Shown: positions 1-7,032, counted from the stretch's first letter. The stretch: 8,102 nucleotides of DNA from Candidatus Iainarchaeum sp. (GCA_017608725.1 JAFCFG010000035.1:1-8102); one strand, 5' to 3'. Notes: generated by a model not told the origin, from the sequence alone. A program made the numbers and translations.

Positions 1-1
1 G

Positions 2-1669
2 GCAGGGAACTTCAGCCCGGTTAGCAATGAGGTGCATGTTGAGACAGTTGCGAAGTGTGATTTGGATATCTCTTTGAGAATGGTTTTGTCTGACAACAAG
101 GAAACCTTGGAGTTGGGCCTTAGTGCTGTTGACAGAATAATGCACGGCAGCCTTTCAGCAGAGTTGCCTGACGGAACCGTCCAAAGCTTTTTTACTGATA
201 AGGGGCCTTTCACTTCTTGGGACGGCAATCTTGACCTGAGCAATGTAAGTGAAGGGGTTATTACTTTTTTCATAGAGGCAGAGGAATTCTTTGGAGACAA
301 TTGTGACCAAAACATTGAATTTATTTACGATATTACTGCTCCGAAGATTAGGTTCTTCAGTCCAGAGTATAATGAAAAGGTCAGCGAAACAGTCGCCTTG
401 CAGGTTAAGGCAGAGGACCAAGGCAGTTTTAAGAGTGGAGTTAAGGGAGTTGAGTTCTTCATTGAGGAGGAAGGCCGGTGGGAGCTGCTTGGGGCCGGAG
501 AGGAGAAGGGCAACGACCTCTTTGAATTGGAGTGGGATAGTTTTGGTGTTGAAAACGGCCAAGTAAGGTTCAAGGCTATTGCAATTGACAAGGGCAGCAA
601 CCAGGCTGAAACAAACCTTGCCTTATTTGTTTTAAATGCGTTTCAGGAAGCAGTTGATGCAAACACCGCCATTGAACAGGCAGAGAGTAAGAGAGAGGAA
701 TTGCAAGAGCTCTTGGATGATTTGGCGGCAAAGGCAATAACCAGCAATAATATGAACCTGCTTTTGGAGCAAGCTGACTCAAATCTGAACAAGGCAAAAG
801 AATTGCATGTTTCGCCTGATTCAAACCCAACTCTTGTAAAAAATTATGCTGCGATGGCAATTGCCCTATTTGAAGAAGCCAAAAAGGCAGTAGCTATTTC
901 AACTTTTCAAACAGAGGAGTTCATATTCAACAAGGAGCAGATTGATGTTTTGCTCAATGCTGCTGGCTTCACTGGCCAGACTGCTGTTGATGCCAAGCAG
1001 TTTATTGAAAAAGCAGACCCCTTGAGGCATTTACAGGTCCTGGAGGTAAAGGACGGCAACAACACCTATTACAAGGCAGTGGTAGTTGTTTCATATTCTT
1101 TGGATGTAAATTTGATGCTGGACAGGAATGTTGATGAGGCCCTCATTCAATTAGTTGAGGTTGTTCCAAAAGAGTTTGCTGAGTATGCTTCAGAGCTGGG
1201 GAGCAACCTTGAATTCAATGTTTTGAGTGATGACCCAACAATTCAGTTCATTTTGACAAAGGGCCAGTATAGGAAAAGGCAAGTAACATATGCCTTATTA
1301 AAGGACTTAAGCCAGGAGCAGGCAAACAGGTTACTTGAGGACAATGTCATAAACAAATTCATTGCCCCCCCAATTTTCTTGCCTCCAAAAGCAGCAGCCC
1401 AATTAACCCCGCTAATATCACTTGGGTTGCTGTTGTTTATTGGTGTTGCCGCTGTTGTCATTGTAATTGTAATTCTTCTGGTTCTAGTTTTGAAGAAGAG
1501 GAAGAAGCCCAATGTTCCTTTGGAAAAATCAATCCCAAAGAAACCAGAGCAGGCCCCTGGCAAGGAACCAGAGCAATTGGGCAAAAAAAAGCCAAAGAAG
1601 CCATTGGCTGTTTTTGCCAAGCTTAAGAGGAAGCCCAAGTCCCCTTTGGAAGTGTTCGGCAGCAAATAG
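2..1669 (+). CDS. Membrane-anchored surface protein with Ig-like domains (5' end cut off by window)
   Basis: The reading frame is open to the left edge without a stop, so the true start lies outside the window; the GTG at 32 is probably internal. About 555 residues are visible. Two beta-rich Ig-like segments come first (about nt 40-330 and 330-640); the second opens with the linker ITAPKIRFFSP, typical of tandem bacterial/archaeal Ig-like repeats. An Ala/Glu/Lys-rich helical, possibly coiled-coil stretch follows (about 640-900). A mixed beta domain (about 930-1340) contains VPKEFAEYASELG and LSDDPTIQFIL; I have the impression that this type of domain occurs in archaeal surface proteins, but I cannot name the family. 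One strongly hydrophobic helix (about 1410-1492) is followed by KKRKK and a ~55-residue tail rich in Lys and Pro. This gives an extracellular N-terminus and a cytoplasmic basic tail. The function is unknown: adhesion, cell envelope or secretion support are possible. Architecture is confident, role is not. Confidence 0.8.
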   Translation, partial: AGNFSPVSNEVHVETVAKCDLDISLRMVLSDNKETLELGLSAVDRIMHGSLSAELPDGTVQSFFTDKGPFTSWDGNLDLSNVSEGVITFFIEAEEFFGDNCDQNIEFIYDITAPKIRFFSPEYNEKVSETVALQVKAEDQGSFKSGVKGVEFFIEEEGRWELLGAGEEKGNDLFELEWDSFGVENGQVRFKAIAIDKGSNQAETNLALFVLNAFQEAVDANTAIEQAESKREELQELLDDLAAKAITSNNMNLLLEQADSNLNKAKELHVSPDSNPTLVKNYAAMAIALFEEAKKAVAISTFQTEEFIFNKEQIDVLLNAAGFTGQTAVDAKQFIEKADPLRHLQVLEVKDGNNTYYKAVVVVSYSLDVNLMLDRNVDEALIQLVEVVPKEFAEYASELGSNLEFNVLSDDPTIQFILTKGQYRKRQVTYALLKDLSQEQANRLLEDNVINKFIAPPIFLPPKAAAQLTPLISLGLLLFIGVAAVVIVIVILLVLVLKKRKKPNVPLEKSIPKKPEQAPGKEPEQLGKKKPKKPLAVFAKLKRKPKSPLEVFGSK

Positions 1670-1675
1670 CCATTG

Positions 1676-1683
1676 TTTTTTAA
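1676..1683 (+). promoter_or_regulatory. Weak candidate TATA box for lysS
   Basis: TTTTTTAA lies about 31 nt (centre to start) ahead of the lysS ATG, which would give a leaderless or nearly leaderless transcript. No Shine-Dalgarno-like sequence precedes the ATG, which agrees with a leaderless message. The match is poor, and co-transcription with the upstream surface-protein gene (41-nt gap) is equally possible. Confidence 0.25.
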
Positions 1684-1710
1684 GCTGTTTTTGCATTATA
1701 GTTCCTTACA

Positions 1711-3309
1711 ATGCCGGATGAACATGTTTTTTGGGCAGACAGGGTTGTAGAGGAGATTACAAAACAGAAGCGAAGGGAGTATGTCTGCGAGGGGGGCTGG
1801 AGCCCCAGCGGTTACTTTCACATTGGCAATGCAAGGGCAGAGATAATGACCCCTTATGCGGTTTACCTAAAGCTGAAGGAAGCAGGTTTCAAAGCAAAGC
1901 AAGTTCTTTTCGTTGATGACTTTGACCCAATTGATAAGATTCCTGCGGGGATTCCAGTAAAGAAAGCGGAGGAAGAAAACTTCATTGGCGTTCCCTCTGT
2001 GTTGGCCCCTTCGCCATTCAAGGGGTATAAGAATTGGGCCCATTACTTTGTTTCACAGTTAACTGACGTTGTTGAGGAATTTGGCTTTGAGTTGGACATT
2101 CAATCCTCTTTTGAAAACTATAAAAAGGGGAGAATGAATGAGGTAATTAAATTCTCCCTTGACCATGCGAGGGAAATTGTTGAAACCTGGAATGCTGTTG
2201 CTGGTTCTGAAAAGCCGCTTGATTTTTTGCCACTGGTTGTCACATGTGAAAGATGTGAAAAGAGCCTTTTCACAACTGCAACAGCCTGGGATGGAAAGAT
2301 GGCAGAATACAAATGCAAGTGCGGTTTCAAGGGCGCAGTTTCTCCTCTGAATGGAAGGGCAAAGCTCCATTGGAGGGTTCACTGGGTTGCAACCTGGATT
2401 GTAAACAACGTTGCATTTGAATCTGGCGGAAAAGACCACTTCAGCAAAGGGGGAAGCGTTGACGTTGGCAGAGCATTAATGCAGGATGTTTTTAAGAAGC
2501 AGCCCCCATACCAAGTCCCAACAGAATTCCTTCACTTAAGGGGAGCAAAGATGTCAGGGTCTGTTGGAAATGTGTTTGGTTTAAAGCAATGGTTGCAGGT
2601 CTCTTCACCGGAGCTTTTTAGGTTTTTGTTTTTCTCTTACAAACCAAACAGCGCAATTGACTTCAGTCTAACTGGCAATTCCTTTGTTCTGTTAAACGAA
2701 CGCTTTGAGCGAGCTGAAAGAATCTACTATGGCAGGGGAAGGGCAGAAAATGGGAGGATTGAGCAAAAGCTGCGAAACACTTACATGCTTTCCCTCATTG
2801 GAAAACCCCCCAAAAAACCGCCTTTGAGGGTTCCCTATTTCTTTGCAGTTCAATTGGTTCAGTTGGCTGACCCAGAAAAGCAGTTTAAGGAAACACTTGC
2901 CCTACTCAAACAAACAGGGCATATTGAGGGCAAGCTCTCAAATCAGGAAACTAAACAGTTGCAGACGCTTTTCATCAGGGCCAAGAATTGGGTTGACAAC
3001 TATGCCCCAAAGGAATACAAGATTTCTTTTCTGGAAAAGCTTTCAGAGAAAGAGCTGAAAGCCCTTCCGCCCCAGGCCAGGTTGCTCTTGCCCAAGGTGG
3101 CAGGACTCATCAGTAAAGCAAAAACAGCAGATGACATCCAAAAAGCAATATTTGCTACAGCCAAAGAAAACAACCTCAAACCCAAAGACCTGTTTAAGTC
3201 AATTTACCTTGCGTTAACCGGAAAGGAAAGCGGCCCAAGAGCAGGCCTGCTGATACTTGCCCTTGGGAAAGAAAAATGCGTTAAAAGAATAAGGGAAGTT
3301 GCTGGCTAG
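1711..3309 (+). CDS. lysS: Lysyl-tRNA synthetase, class I
   Basis: This enzyme attaches lysine to tRNA(Lys) in the cytoplasm, using ATP. It is the class I form found in most archaea and some bacteria, unrelated in fold to the class II enzyme. The 532-residue length is normal for the family. Seen directly: the signature SPSGYFHIGN at residues 31-40 (HIGH motif as HIGN), VDDFDPIDKIP at 68-78, four cysteines C179, C182, C202 and C204 that look like a zinc site inserted in the catalytic domain, and GAKMSGS at 278-284 (KMSKS loop as KMSGS, usual in this family). The C-terminal third is helical and fits the anticodon-binding alpha-helix cage. The ATG start leaves a short N-terminus before the Rossmann fold and has no SD. 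It lies 41 nt after the surface-protein gene and converges on the KaiC-like gene across 34 nt. I see no damage. Confidence 0.95.
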   Translation: MPDEHVFWADRVVEEITKQKRREYVCEGGWSPSGYFHIGNARAEIMTPYAVYLKLKEAGFKAKQVLFVDDFDPIDKIPAGIPVKKAEEENFIGVPSVLAPSPFKGYKNWAHYFVSQLTDVVEEFGFELDIQSSFENYKKGRMNEVIKFSLDHAREIVETWNAVAGSEKPLDFLPLVVTCERCEKSLFTTATAWDGKMAEYKCKCGFKGAVSPLNGRAKLHWRVHWVATWIVNNVAFESGGKDHFSKGGSVDVGRALMQDVFKKQPPYQVPTEFLHLRGAKMSGSVGNVFGLKQWLQVSSPELFRFLFFSYKPNSAIDFSLTGNSFVLLNERFERAERIYYGRGRAENGRIEQKLRNTYMLSLIGKPPKKPPLRVPYFFAVQLVQLADPEKQFKETLALLKQTGHIEGKLSNQETKQLQTLFIRAKNWVDNYAPKEYKISFLEKLSEKELKALPPQARLLLPKVAGLISKAKTADDIQKAIFATAKENNLKPKDLFKSIYLALTGKESGPRAGLLILALGKEKCVKRIREVAG

Positions 3310-3343
3310 CTTCTGGGAAACGCTAAAAGCGGCTTGCCCCAAC

Positions 3344-4084
3344 TTAAACCTCGTCGTATTCATCCTCTATTTTGTGTACAGAGACGCCCTTTTCACTTAT
3401 CTTCATTGGATGTAAATCTTCACTGTGCTTTGTGGCCCTCATTTTCCTGATGTGCAGGGTTCTGTTGCTCTGAGTTCCAACCCCCATGTAGTGCAGAACT
3501 ATGACTCCGTCCACAACATATTCCTCCACGCCGTATTTTCCAAACTTGTTTGCTCCCTCTTGCACCTCTGATACAAGAATGCTTGTAACGCCGCTTCTCA
3601 TCAACATATAGCTTACTTTTAGGATTGCCTTTCTTACATCATTCGTGTTCTCAAAATTAAATCCCAGAGCAGGGACGCTGTCAATAACTACTCTTTTTGC
3701 CTCTATCCTCTTTATTACCCTCATTATTTCAAGCAACAGCTTGTCAACATCGTAGCCTGTAACCGGCAGCGAAAATTCCTCCTCGCTTGGCATGCCCAGT
3801 TTTGCAATGCTTCCGTCTACAATGTTTATCAGGTTCTTTTCCTCCAGTTTTTTCAAATCCCATCCAAAGCGCAACACATCTTCCCTAATAAGCTCTGGCC
3901 TTTCGTCAAGCGTAACGTAAACACCCGGTTCGTTAAAGTCCTTTGCACCCTTGTAGATGTACTGGATTCCAAAAATGGTTTTTCCTGTTCCACAGGCACC
4001 GCTTATCAATACGCTTCTGCTTGCAGGAAAGCCCCCCTCAATTAACTCATCTAAGCCAGTAATGCCGGTTTTCACTCTATCCAT
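3344..4084 (-). CDS. KaiC/RAD55-like single-domain RecA-superfamily ATPase
   Basis: The protein has 246 residues and one KaiC domain, a form abundant in archaea and generally thought to act in signalling or regulation rather than recombination. Motifs: entry sequence TGITGLDELIEGGFP (6-20), Walker A GACGTGKT (29-36), TLDERPE (58-64) at the place where KaiC proteins carry the catalytic acidic pair, Walker B RVVIDS (131-136), and the C-terminal RKMRATKHSEDLHPMKI segment (213-229), which contains the basic residues expected to reach the neighbouring subunit's ATP. The tail is acidic (IEDEYDEV). Family members usually form hexamers. The ATG at 4084 is supported by the SD-like GGGGGAGTGA nine bases upstream. 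The substrate or partner is unknown. It is not a second-domain KaiC clock protein, and no RadA-type helix-hairpin-helix is present. Confidence 0.88.
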   Translation of the reverse strand: MDRVKTGITGLDELIEGGFPASRSVLISGACGTGKTIFGIQYIYKGAKDFNEPGVYVTLDERPELIREDVLRFGWDLKKLEEKNLINIVDGSIAKLGMPSEEEFSLPVTGYDVDKLLLEIMRVIKRIEAKRVVIDSVPALGFNFENTNDVRKAILKVSYMLMRSGVTSILVSEVQEGANKFGKYGVEEYVVDGVIVLHYMGVGTQSNRTLHIRKMRATKHSEDLHPMKISEKGVSVHKIEDEYDEV

Positions 4085-4093
4085 TGCTTAACT

Positions 4094-4103
4094 TCACTCC
4101 CCC
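4094..4103 (-). promoter_or_regulatory. Ribosome-binding site of the KaiC-like gene
   Basis: On the minus strand GGGGGAGTGA ends nine bases before the ATG at 4084. It closely resembles the archaeal GGAGGTGA consensus and fixes this start codon. Confidence 0.6.
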
Positions 4104-4133
4104 TGGTTTTTGTAAATTATAACCCTTTTCCCA

Positions 4134-4148
4134 TTAATATACTTTTTG
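4134..4148 (-). promoter_or_regulatory. Candidate TATA box and BRE of the KaiC-like gene
   Basis: The minus strand reads AAAAAG then TATATTAA (box at 4134-4141), an A-rich BRE followed by a TATA element. Transcription would start near 4112, so the message would include the SD at 4094-4103. A second AT-rich box, TTATAATTTA at 4113-4122, is less likely because its start point would exclude the SD. Confidence 0.45.
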
Positions 4149-4159
4149 CTTTCTTTGAA

Positions 4160-4226
4160 AGGCTGCCTAATATCTACGCATTTGAAGGGAATTAATGAAA
4201 TTAAGCTTAAAAGTATTTGGCAGCCT
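4160..4226. repeat. Long interrupted inverted repeat in the RSH/KaiC gap
   Basis: AGGCTGCC (4160-4167) is perfectly complementary to GGCAGCCT (4219-4226). After one T-T mismatch the pairing continues for five to six bases (4169-4173 with 4213-4217). The 39-nt spacer itself holds the palindrome TTAAGCTTAA (4201-4210). As RNA it would form a strong hairpin on either strand; as DNA it could be an operator. There is no clear T-run after it, so a terminator role for the upstream RSH gene is only possible. Confidence 0.55.
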
Positions 4227-4314
4227 GTTGGGTTTGTTGCCTAACTCCCGATTGAAGTTGAAAATTTTTGTTTTTCAAACCTATTTTGGCAGCAAATCCG
4301 TGTTTTTCCAATAA
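4195..4314 (+). CDS. Doubtful 39-aa small ORF
   Basis: An ATG at 4195 opens a 39-residue frame (begins MKLSLKVFGSLLGLLPNS, rich in Leu, Phe and Lys) ending in TAA at 4314. GAAGGGA precedes it with about four bases of spacing, and the AT-rich box at 4133-4142 could serve as a plus-strand promoter. It overlaps the inverted repeat, and its length is within what chance allows. No family is recognised. Confidence 0.2.
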   Translation: MKLSLKVFGSLLGLLPNSRLKLKIFVFQTYFGSKSVFFQ

Positions 4315-4348
4315 TTTCCTGCTTAAAGCCCAATTAACCCATTCACAG

Positions 4349-4362
4349 CGCTTACTTAAGCG
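4349..4362. repeat. Short palindromic element downstream of RSH
   Basis: CGCTTA (4349-4354) and TAAGCG (4357-4362) are perfect reverse complements separated by two bases. The spacer is too small for a comfortable RNA hairpin, so a protein-binding palindrome or coincidence is more likely. Confidence 0.3.
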
Positions 4363-4395
4363 ACAAACTTGCTTTCCTTGGGAGCAGAGCCTTTT

Positions 4396-6276
4396 TTAGC
4401 TTCTCTCAACACTAAAAACAGCAGGCAACTGCCTGATCCTTTTTATAAGCTCTTCCAACTGCTCCAGGTTCTTTATCTTTACGTTGAATGTACAAGTGGC
4501 AGTGCTGTTTGGGTTCACCTTTGCATTTGTTGAGTTTATTGCAACCCTTGCGTTTTCAAACACATTCAATATTGATGGCAGAACCCCTGGCTTGTCTCTT
4601 GCATTCACTTTTATTTCAACACTGTAGTCTTTTTTGGATAGGCCCCAGCCTACCTGCAAAAGCCCCCTCTCATTCATTCCAGAAACATTCTTGCATTCTT
4701 TCCTGTGAATAGTTATCTTTCTCTTGGTTGTTCTGAAGCCAATGATCTCGTCTCCCGGCAGGGGGTTGCAACACCTTGCTATTCGGGCAATTTTGTCGGA
4801 AGCCGTTGTTAGGGCCCTGTTTTTCTTTTTCGGCTTTTTGGTTGTTTTTATTCCAAGTTTTTGCCTTATCTTTGACTGTGCCTTTGCTGATTTAACAAAA
4901 GTCAGCCACTGCCTTTTTACCTGTGGTTTTTTTGCTGGTATGACTTCAATGGTGTCTGTGTTGTCCAGCTTGTAATCCAGGGGAACGATTTTTCCATTGA
5001 CTTTTACTCTCTGGCACTTGTTGCCCAAATCAGAGTGGATTGCAAATGCAAAGTCAATCGGGGTTGAGCCCTCTGGCAAGACAACCACCTCTCCTTTTGG
5101 AGTAAAAACAAAGATTCTGTTCTTTCCAAAATCCATTTTAAGGCTGTTGATGAATCCGCCTTCCTTCTTCATTTTCCTTTGCCATTCAACCAGTTGCTTT
5201 GCCCAACTAAGCTTTTTATCAAAGTCCTTGTCCTTTGCACACTGCTTGTATTCCCAGTGTGCCGCCAAACCTGTTTCGTTTTCATAGTGCATTTCCCATG
5301 TTCTTATCTGCACTTCTAATGGCCTATTCTTCCACTCTACAACAGTGTGGATGCTTCTGTACCTGTTTCTCTTCGGGTTTGCTATGTAGTCAGTGAATTT
5401 GTTTGGAAGCAGGGCATAAGATGAGTGAACTACTCCGAGTACCTCATAGCACTCTTTTATTGATTTGCAGATTATCCTGATGCCAAGCAAGTCGTATATT
5501 TCATTAAAGGGCTTCTTGTTTTCCCCCGTCATTTTTTTGTATATTGCGTAAAAGTCCTTTACCCTTCCCTCAATTGTTACTTCTTTTTTCTCCTTTCTCA
5601 TCAGTTCAGTGAATTCAGCAATCGCTTCCTGCAACAGGGCCTCTCTTTGTTCCTTTGTTTTTCCCACAAGCTTCTTTATTTTTTGATAAATGCCCGGATG
5701 CAACACTTTCAGGCCTATGTCCTCCAGCAATGACTTTAACTCATACAAACCCAGCTTGTGGCAGATTGGAGCGTAAATCTTCAGTGCAACTAATGCGTTT
5801 TCCTGCAATTCCTTTTCTTTGAGGCCCATTGGGTTCTGTAGCCCGTCAAATCGCGCAGCTATCTTTACAAAGATTGTTCTAATGTCCTTTGCTGTTGCAA
5901 GAATAATCTTCGACAAAAGCCCAGTGTCTATTTTTCCAAAGTTTCTTTTCTCTATGCTCCGCATTTTAGCGAATTCTTCCAGAATCTCTGCAACATCTTT
6001 CCCAAACCCTGATTCAATTTCTTGAACTGTGGCCAGATTGTATATGAATGCATCATGCAGGATGGCAGCTATGGTTGTTGCATTGTCAAATCCAAATTCA
6101 CTTAAGATTGAGGCTGCCCTTAAACTATGTTGCAGTTTGTTCTTTCCCCATTCTTTGTCTTTCTTGGCCAGTGTTTCGGCAGCGAAGCCATAGGCTCTCT
6201 CAAACAGGTTTGCATTCCCGTTACTCCGCTGTCTTATCACACCCATCAATTCAGTAGTTGAGCCTTTGTTTCCCAC
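4396..6276 (-). CDS. relA: Long RelA/SpoT homologue (RSH), probable (p)ppGpp synthetase with degenerate hydrolase
   Basis: The protein has 626 residues in the full bacterial RSH order. HD hydrolase domain (about 25-175): H50 and H74-D75 are kept, but the position of the usual ED pair reads I78-Y79 and VKLADRLHN reads VKIAARFDG (137-145), losing the metal-binding Asp and the Asn, so hydrolysis is unlikely. Synthetase domain (about 230-345): GRVK with R238 and K240, EIYDLLGIR with D262, YRSIH (306-310), E321 in EVQIRT, and GLAAHWEYK are all present. The RXKD/EXDD signature reads KFTD (293-296). TGS domain 386-446 includes the tRNA-contacting AIHSD (H414). A short helical linker follows, then the zinc/CC domain RCCNPLPGDE (501-510) with H524 and C528, then ACT (551-624). 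The start is GTG at 6276; ATG at 6246 is an alternative and neither has a good SD. It is divergent from tpiA-hpf. Role: alarmone synthesis on amino-acid starvation (family knowledge; unproven here). Confidence 0.93.
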   Translation of the reverse strand: MGNKGSTTELMGVIRQRSNGNANLFERAYGFAAETLAKKDKEWGKNKLQHSLRAASILSEFGFDNATTIAAILHDAFIYNLATVQEIESGFGKDVAEILEEFAKMRSIEKRNFGKIDTGLLSKIILATAKDIRTIFVKIAARFDGLQNPMGLKEKELQENALVALKIYAPICHKLGLYELKSLLEDIGLKVLHPGIYQKIKKLVGKTKEQREALLQEAIAEFTELMRKEKKEVTIEGRVKDFYAIYKKMTGENKKPFNEIYDLLGIRIICKSIKECYEVLGVVHSSYALLPNKFTDYIANPKRNRYRSIHTVVEWKNRPLEVQIRTWEMHYENETGLAAHWEYKQCAKDKDFDKKLSWAKQLVEWQRKMKKEGGFINSLKMDFGKNRIFVFTPKGEVVVLPEGSTPIDFAFAIHSDLGNKCQRVKVNGKIVPLDYKLDNTDTIEVIPAKKPQVKRQWLTFVKSAKAQSKIRQKLGIKTTKKPKKKNRALTTASDKIARIARCCNPLPGDEIIGFRTTKRKITIHRKECKNVSGMNERGLLQVGWGLSKKDYSVEIKVNARDKPGVLPSILNVFENARVAINSTNAKVNPNSTATCTFNVKIKNLEQLEELIKRIRQLPAVFSVERS

Positions 6277-6306
6277 CTTACTTCGCCCAAAAAGGTATTG
6301 TTGCTA

Positions 6307-6327
6307 GAAAAGGTTTAAATACTTCTT
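6307..6327. promoter_or_regulatory. Divergent promoter: near-palindromic TATA box between RSH and tpiA
   Basis: TTTAAATA at 6314-6321 is preceded by purine-rich GAAAAGG (6306-6312), a good BRE-TATA pair for tpiA. The expected start, about 25 bases downstream, falls two to five bases before the ATG at 6348, so the tpiA message would be nearly leaderless. Read on the minus strand the same element is AAGAAG-TATTTAAA, which would start the RSH message near 6290, about 14 nt before its GTG. One box could therefore serve both directions. Confidence 0.55.
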
Positions 6328-6347
6328 TTTTTGTTCTTCTTACTAAT

Positions 6348-7031
6348 ATGCAGTTGAAAAAACCAGTTCTCTTCATAAACTTTAAGACGTATGCTGAGGC
6401 CACTGGCCAAAAAGCAAAGCAACTCGCTTTGAGGGCAGAGCAATTGTCAAAGCAAAAGGGAGCCTCAATAGCCCTTGTTGTTCAGGCAACTGATTTGAGG
6501 CTTGTTTCAAGTGCGGTAAAATTGCCTGTCTTTGCCCAGCACATTGACCCAATAGAGCCAGGCAGTAACACCGGGCTCATTTTGCCTGAAGCCGTAAAGC
6601 AAGCAGGTGCTGTTGGAACAGTGTTGAACCATGCAGAAAACAAGCGGGACAATTCTTTTTTAAGCAAGGCAGTTGAGAGAGCAAAGCAGGCCGGCTTGCT
6701 TGTAATGGCTTGTGCTGAAAACACCATTAGAGCAAAGCAAATTGCCTCCTTTCCAGTAAAACCCGACTTGATTGCTGTAGAGCCTCCTGACCTAATTGGC
6801 GGCAAGCTAAGCGTCAGTGCAGCGAAGCCTGAATTAATCACAGATAGTGTTGCAGCAATTAAGGCCATTGACAGCAGCATAGGTGTTGTAACCGGGGCAG
6901 GCATAAAGAAAACAGCAGATGTAAAAAGGGCAATAGAACTCGGCGCTGTTGGGGTTTTTGTTGCCTCCGGCATTGTGGGGGCCCCAAACCAGAAAATGGC
7001 AATCGCTAACCTTTTGAAAGGATTTGATTGA
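6348..7031 (+). CDS. tpiA: Triosephosphate isomerase, archaeal type
   Basis: The enzyme interconverts dihydroxyacetone phosphate and glyceraldehyde 3-phosphate in glycolysis/gluconeogenesis. At 227 residues it has the short archaeal length (bacterial forms are about 250). Seen directly: INFKTY at 10-15 with the substrate-binding lysine K13, QHIDPIEPGSNTG at 64-76, catalytic histidine H95 in LNHAENKR, catalytic glutamate E145 in AVEPPDLIGG followed by the flexible loop, and the phosphate-binding turns TGAGI (182-186) and VFVASGIVGA (203-212). The start ATG at 6348 is chosen because the family begins just before the INFKTY strand and a TATA box sits at the right distance; the frame stays open upstream to 6258, but that stretch covers the promoter. 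It is the first gene of a two-gene unit with the HPF-like gene. Confidence 0.96.
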   Translation: MQLKKPVLFINFKTYAEATGQKAKQLALRAEQLSKQKGASIALVVQATDLRLVSSAVKLPVFAQHIDPIEPGSNTGLILPEAVKQAGAVGTVLNHAENKRDNSFLSKAVERAKQAGLLVMACAENTIRAKQIASFPVKPDLIAVEPPDLIGGKLSVSAAKPELITDSVAAIKAIDSSIGVVTGAGIKKTADVKRAIELGAVGVFVASGIVGAPNQKMAIANLLKGFD

Positions 7032-7032
7032 A

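Larger units (their letters stand above)
4085..4395. other. 311-nt gene-poor gap between RSH stop and KaiC-like start
   Basis: The gap contains the promoter and ribosome-binding site of the KaiC-like gene at its left end, a long interrupted inverted repeat (4160-4226), a smaller A/T-rich inverted repeat (GTTGAAAA near 4257 facing TTTTCAAAC ending at 4280), a short palindromic element (4349-4362) and one 39-codon ORF of doubtful reality. In a window with otherwise very tight spacing this is the only sizeable non-coding stretch outside the right end. No tRNA-like cloverleaf was recognised. Confidence 0.6.

Noticed and set aside
1243..1665. 140-residue minus-strand frame under the surface-protein gene
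   Set aside because: It is antisense to a continuous plus-strand protein with a clear membrane helix and tail; its composition is what reverse reading of Lys/Pro codons gives.
3310..3343. Terminator between lysS and the KaiC-like gene
   Set aside because: The 34-nt gap has no convincing stem followed by a T-run on either strand.
4085..4395. tRNA gene or CRISPR repeat in the gap
   Set aside because: No cloverleaf, no TTCRA-type T-loop and no regularly spaced repeats; only the inverted repeats reported above.
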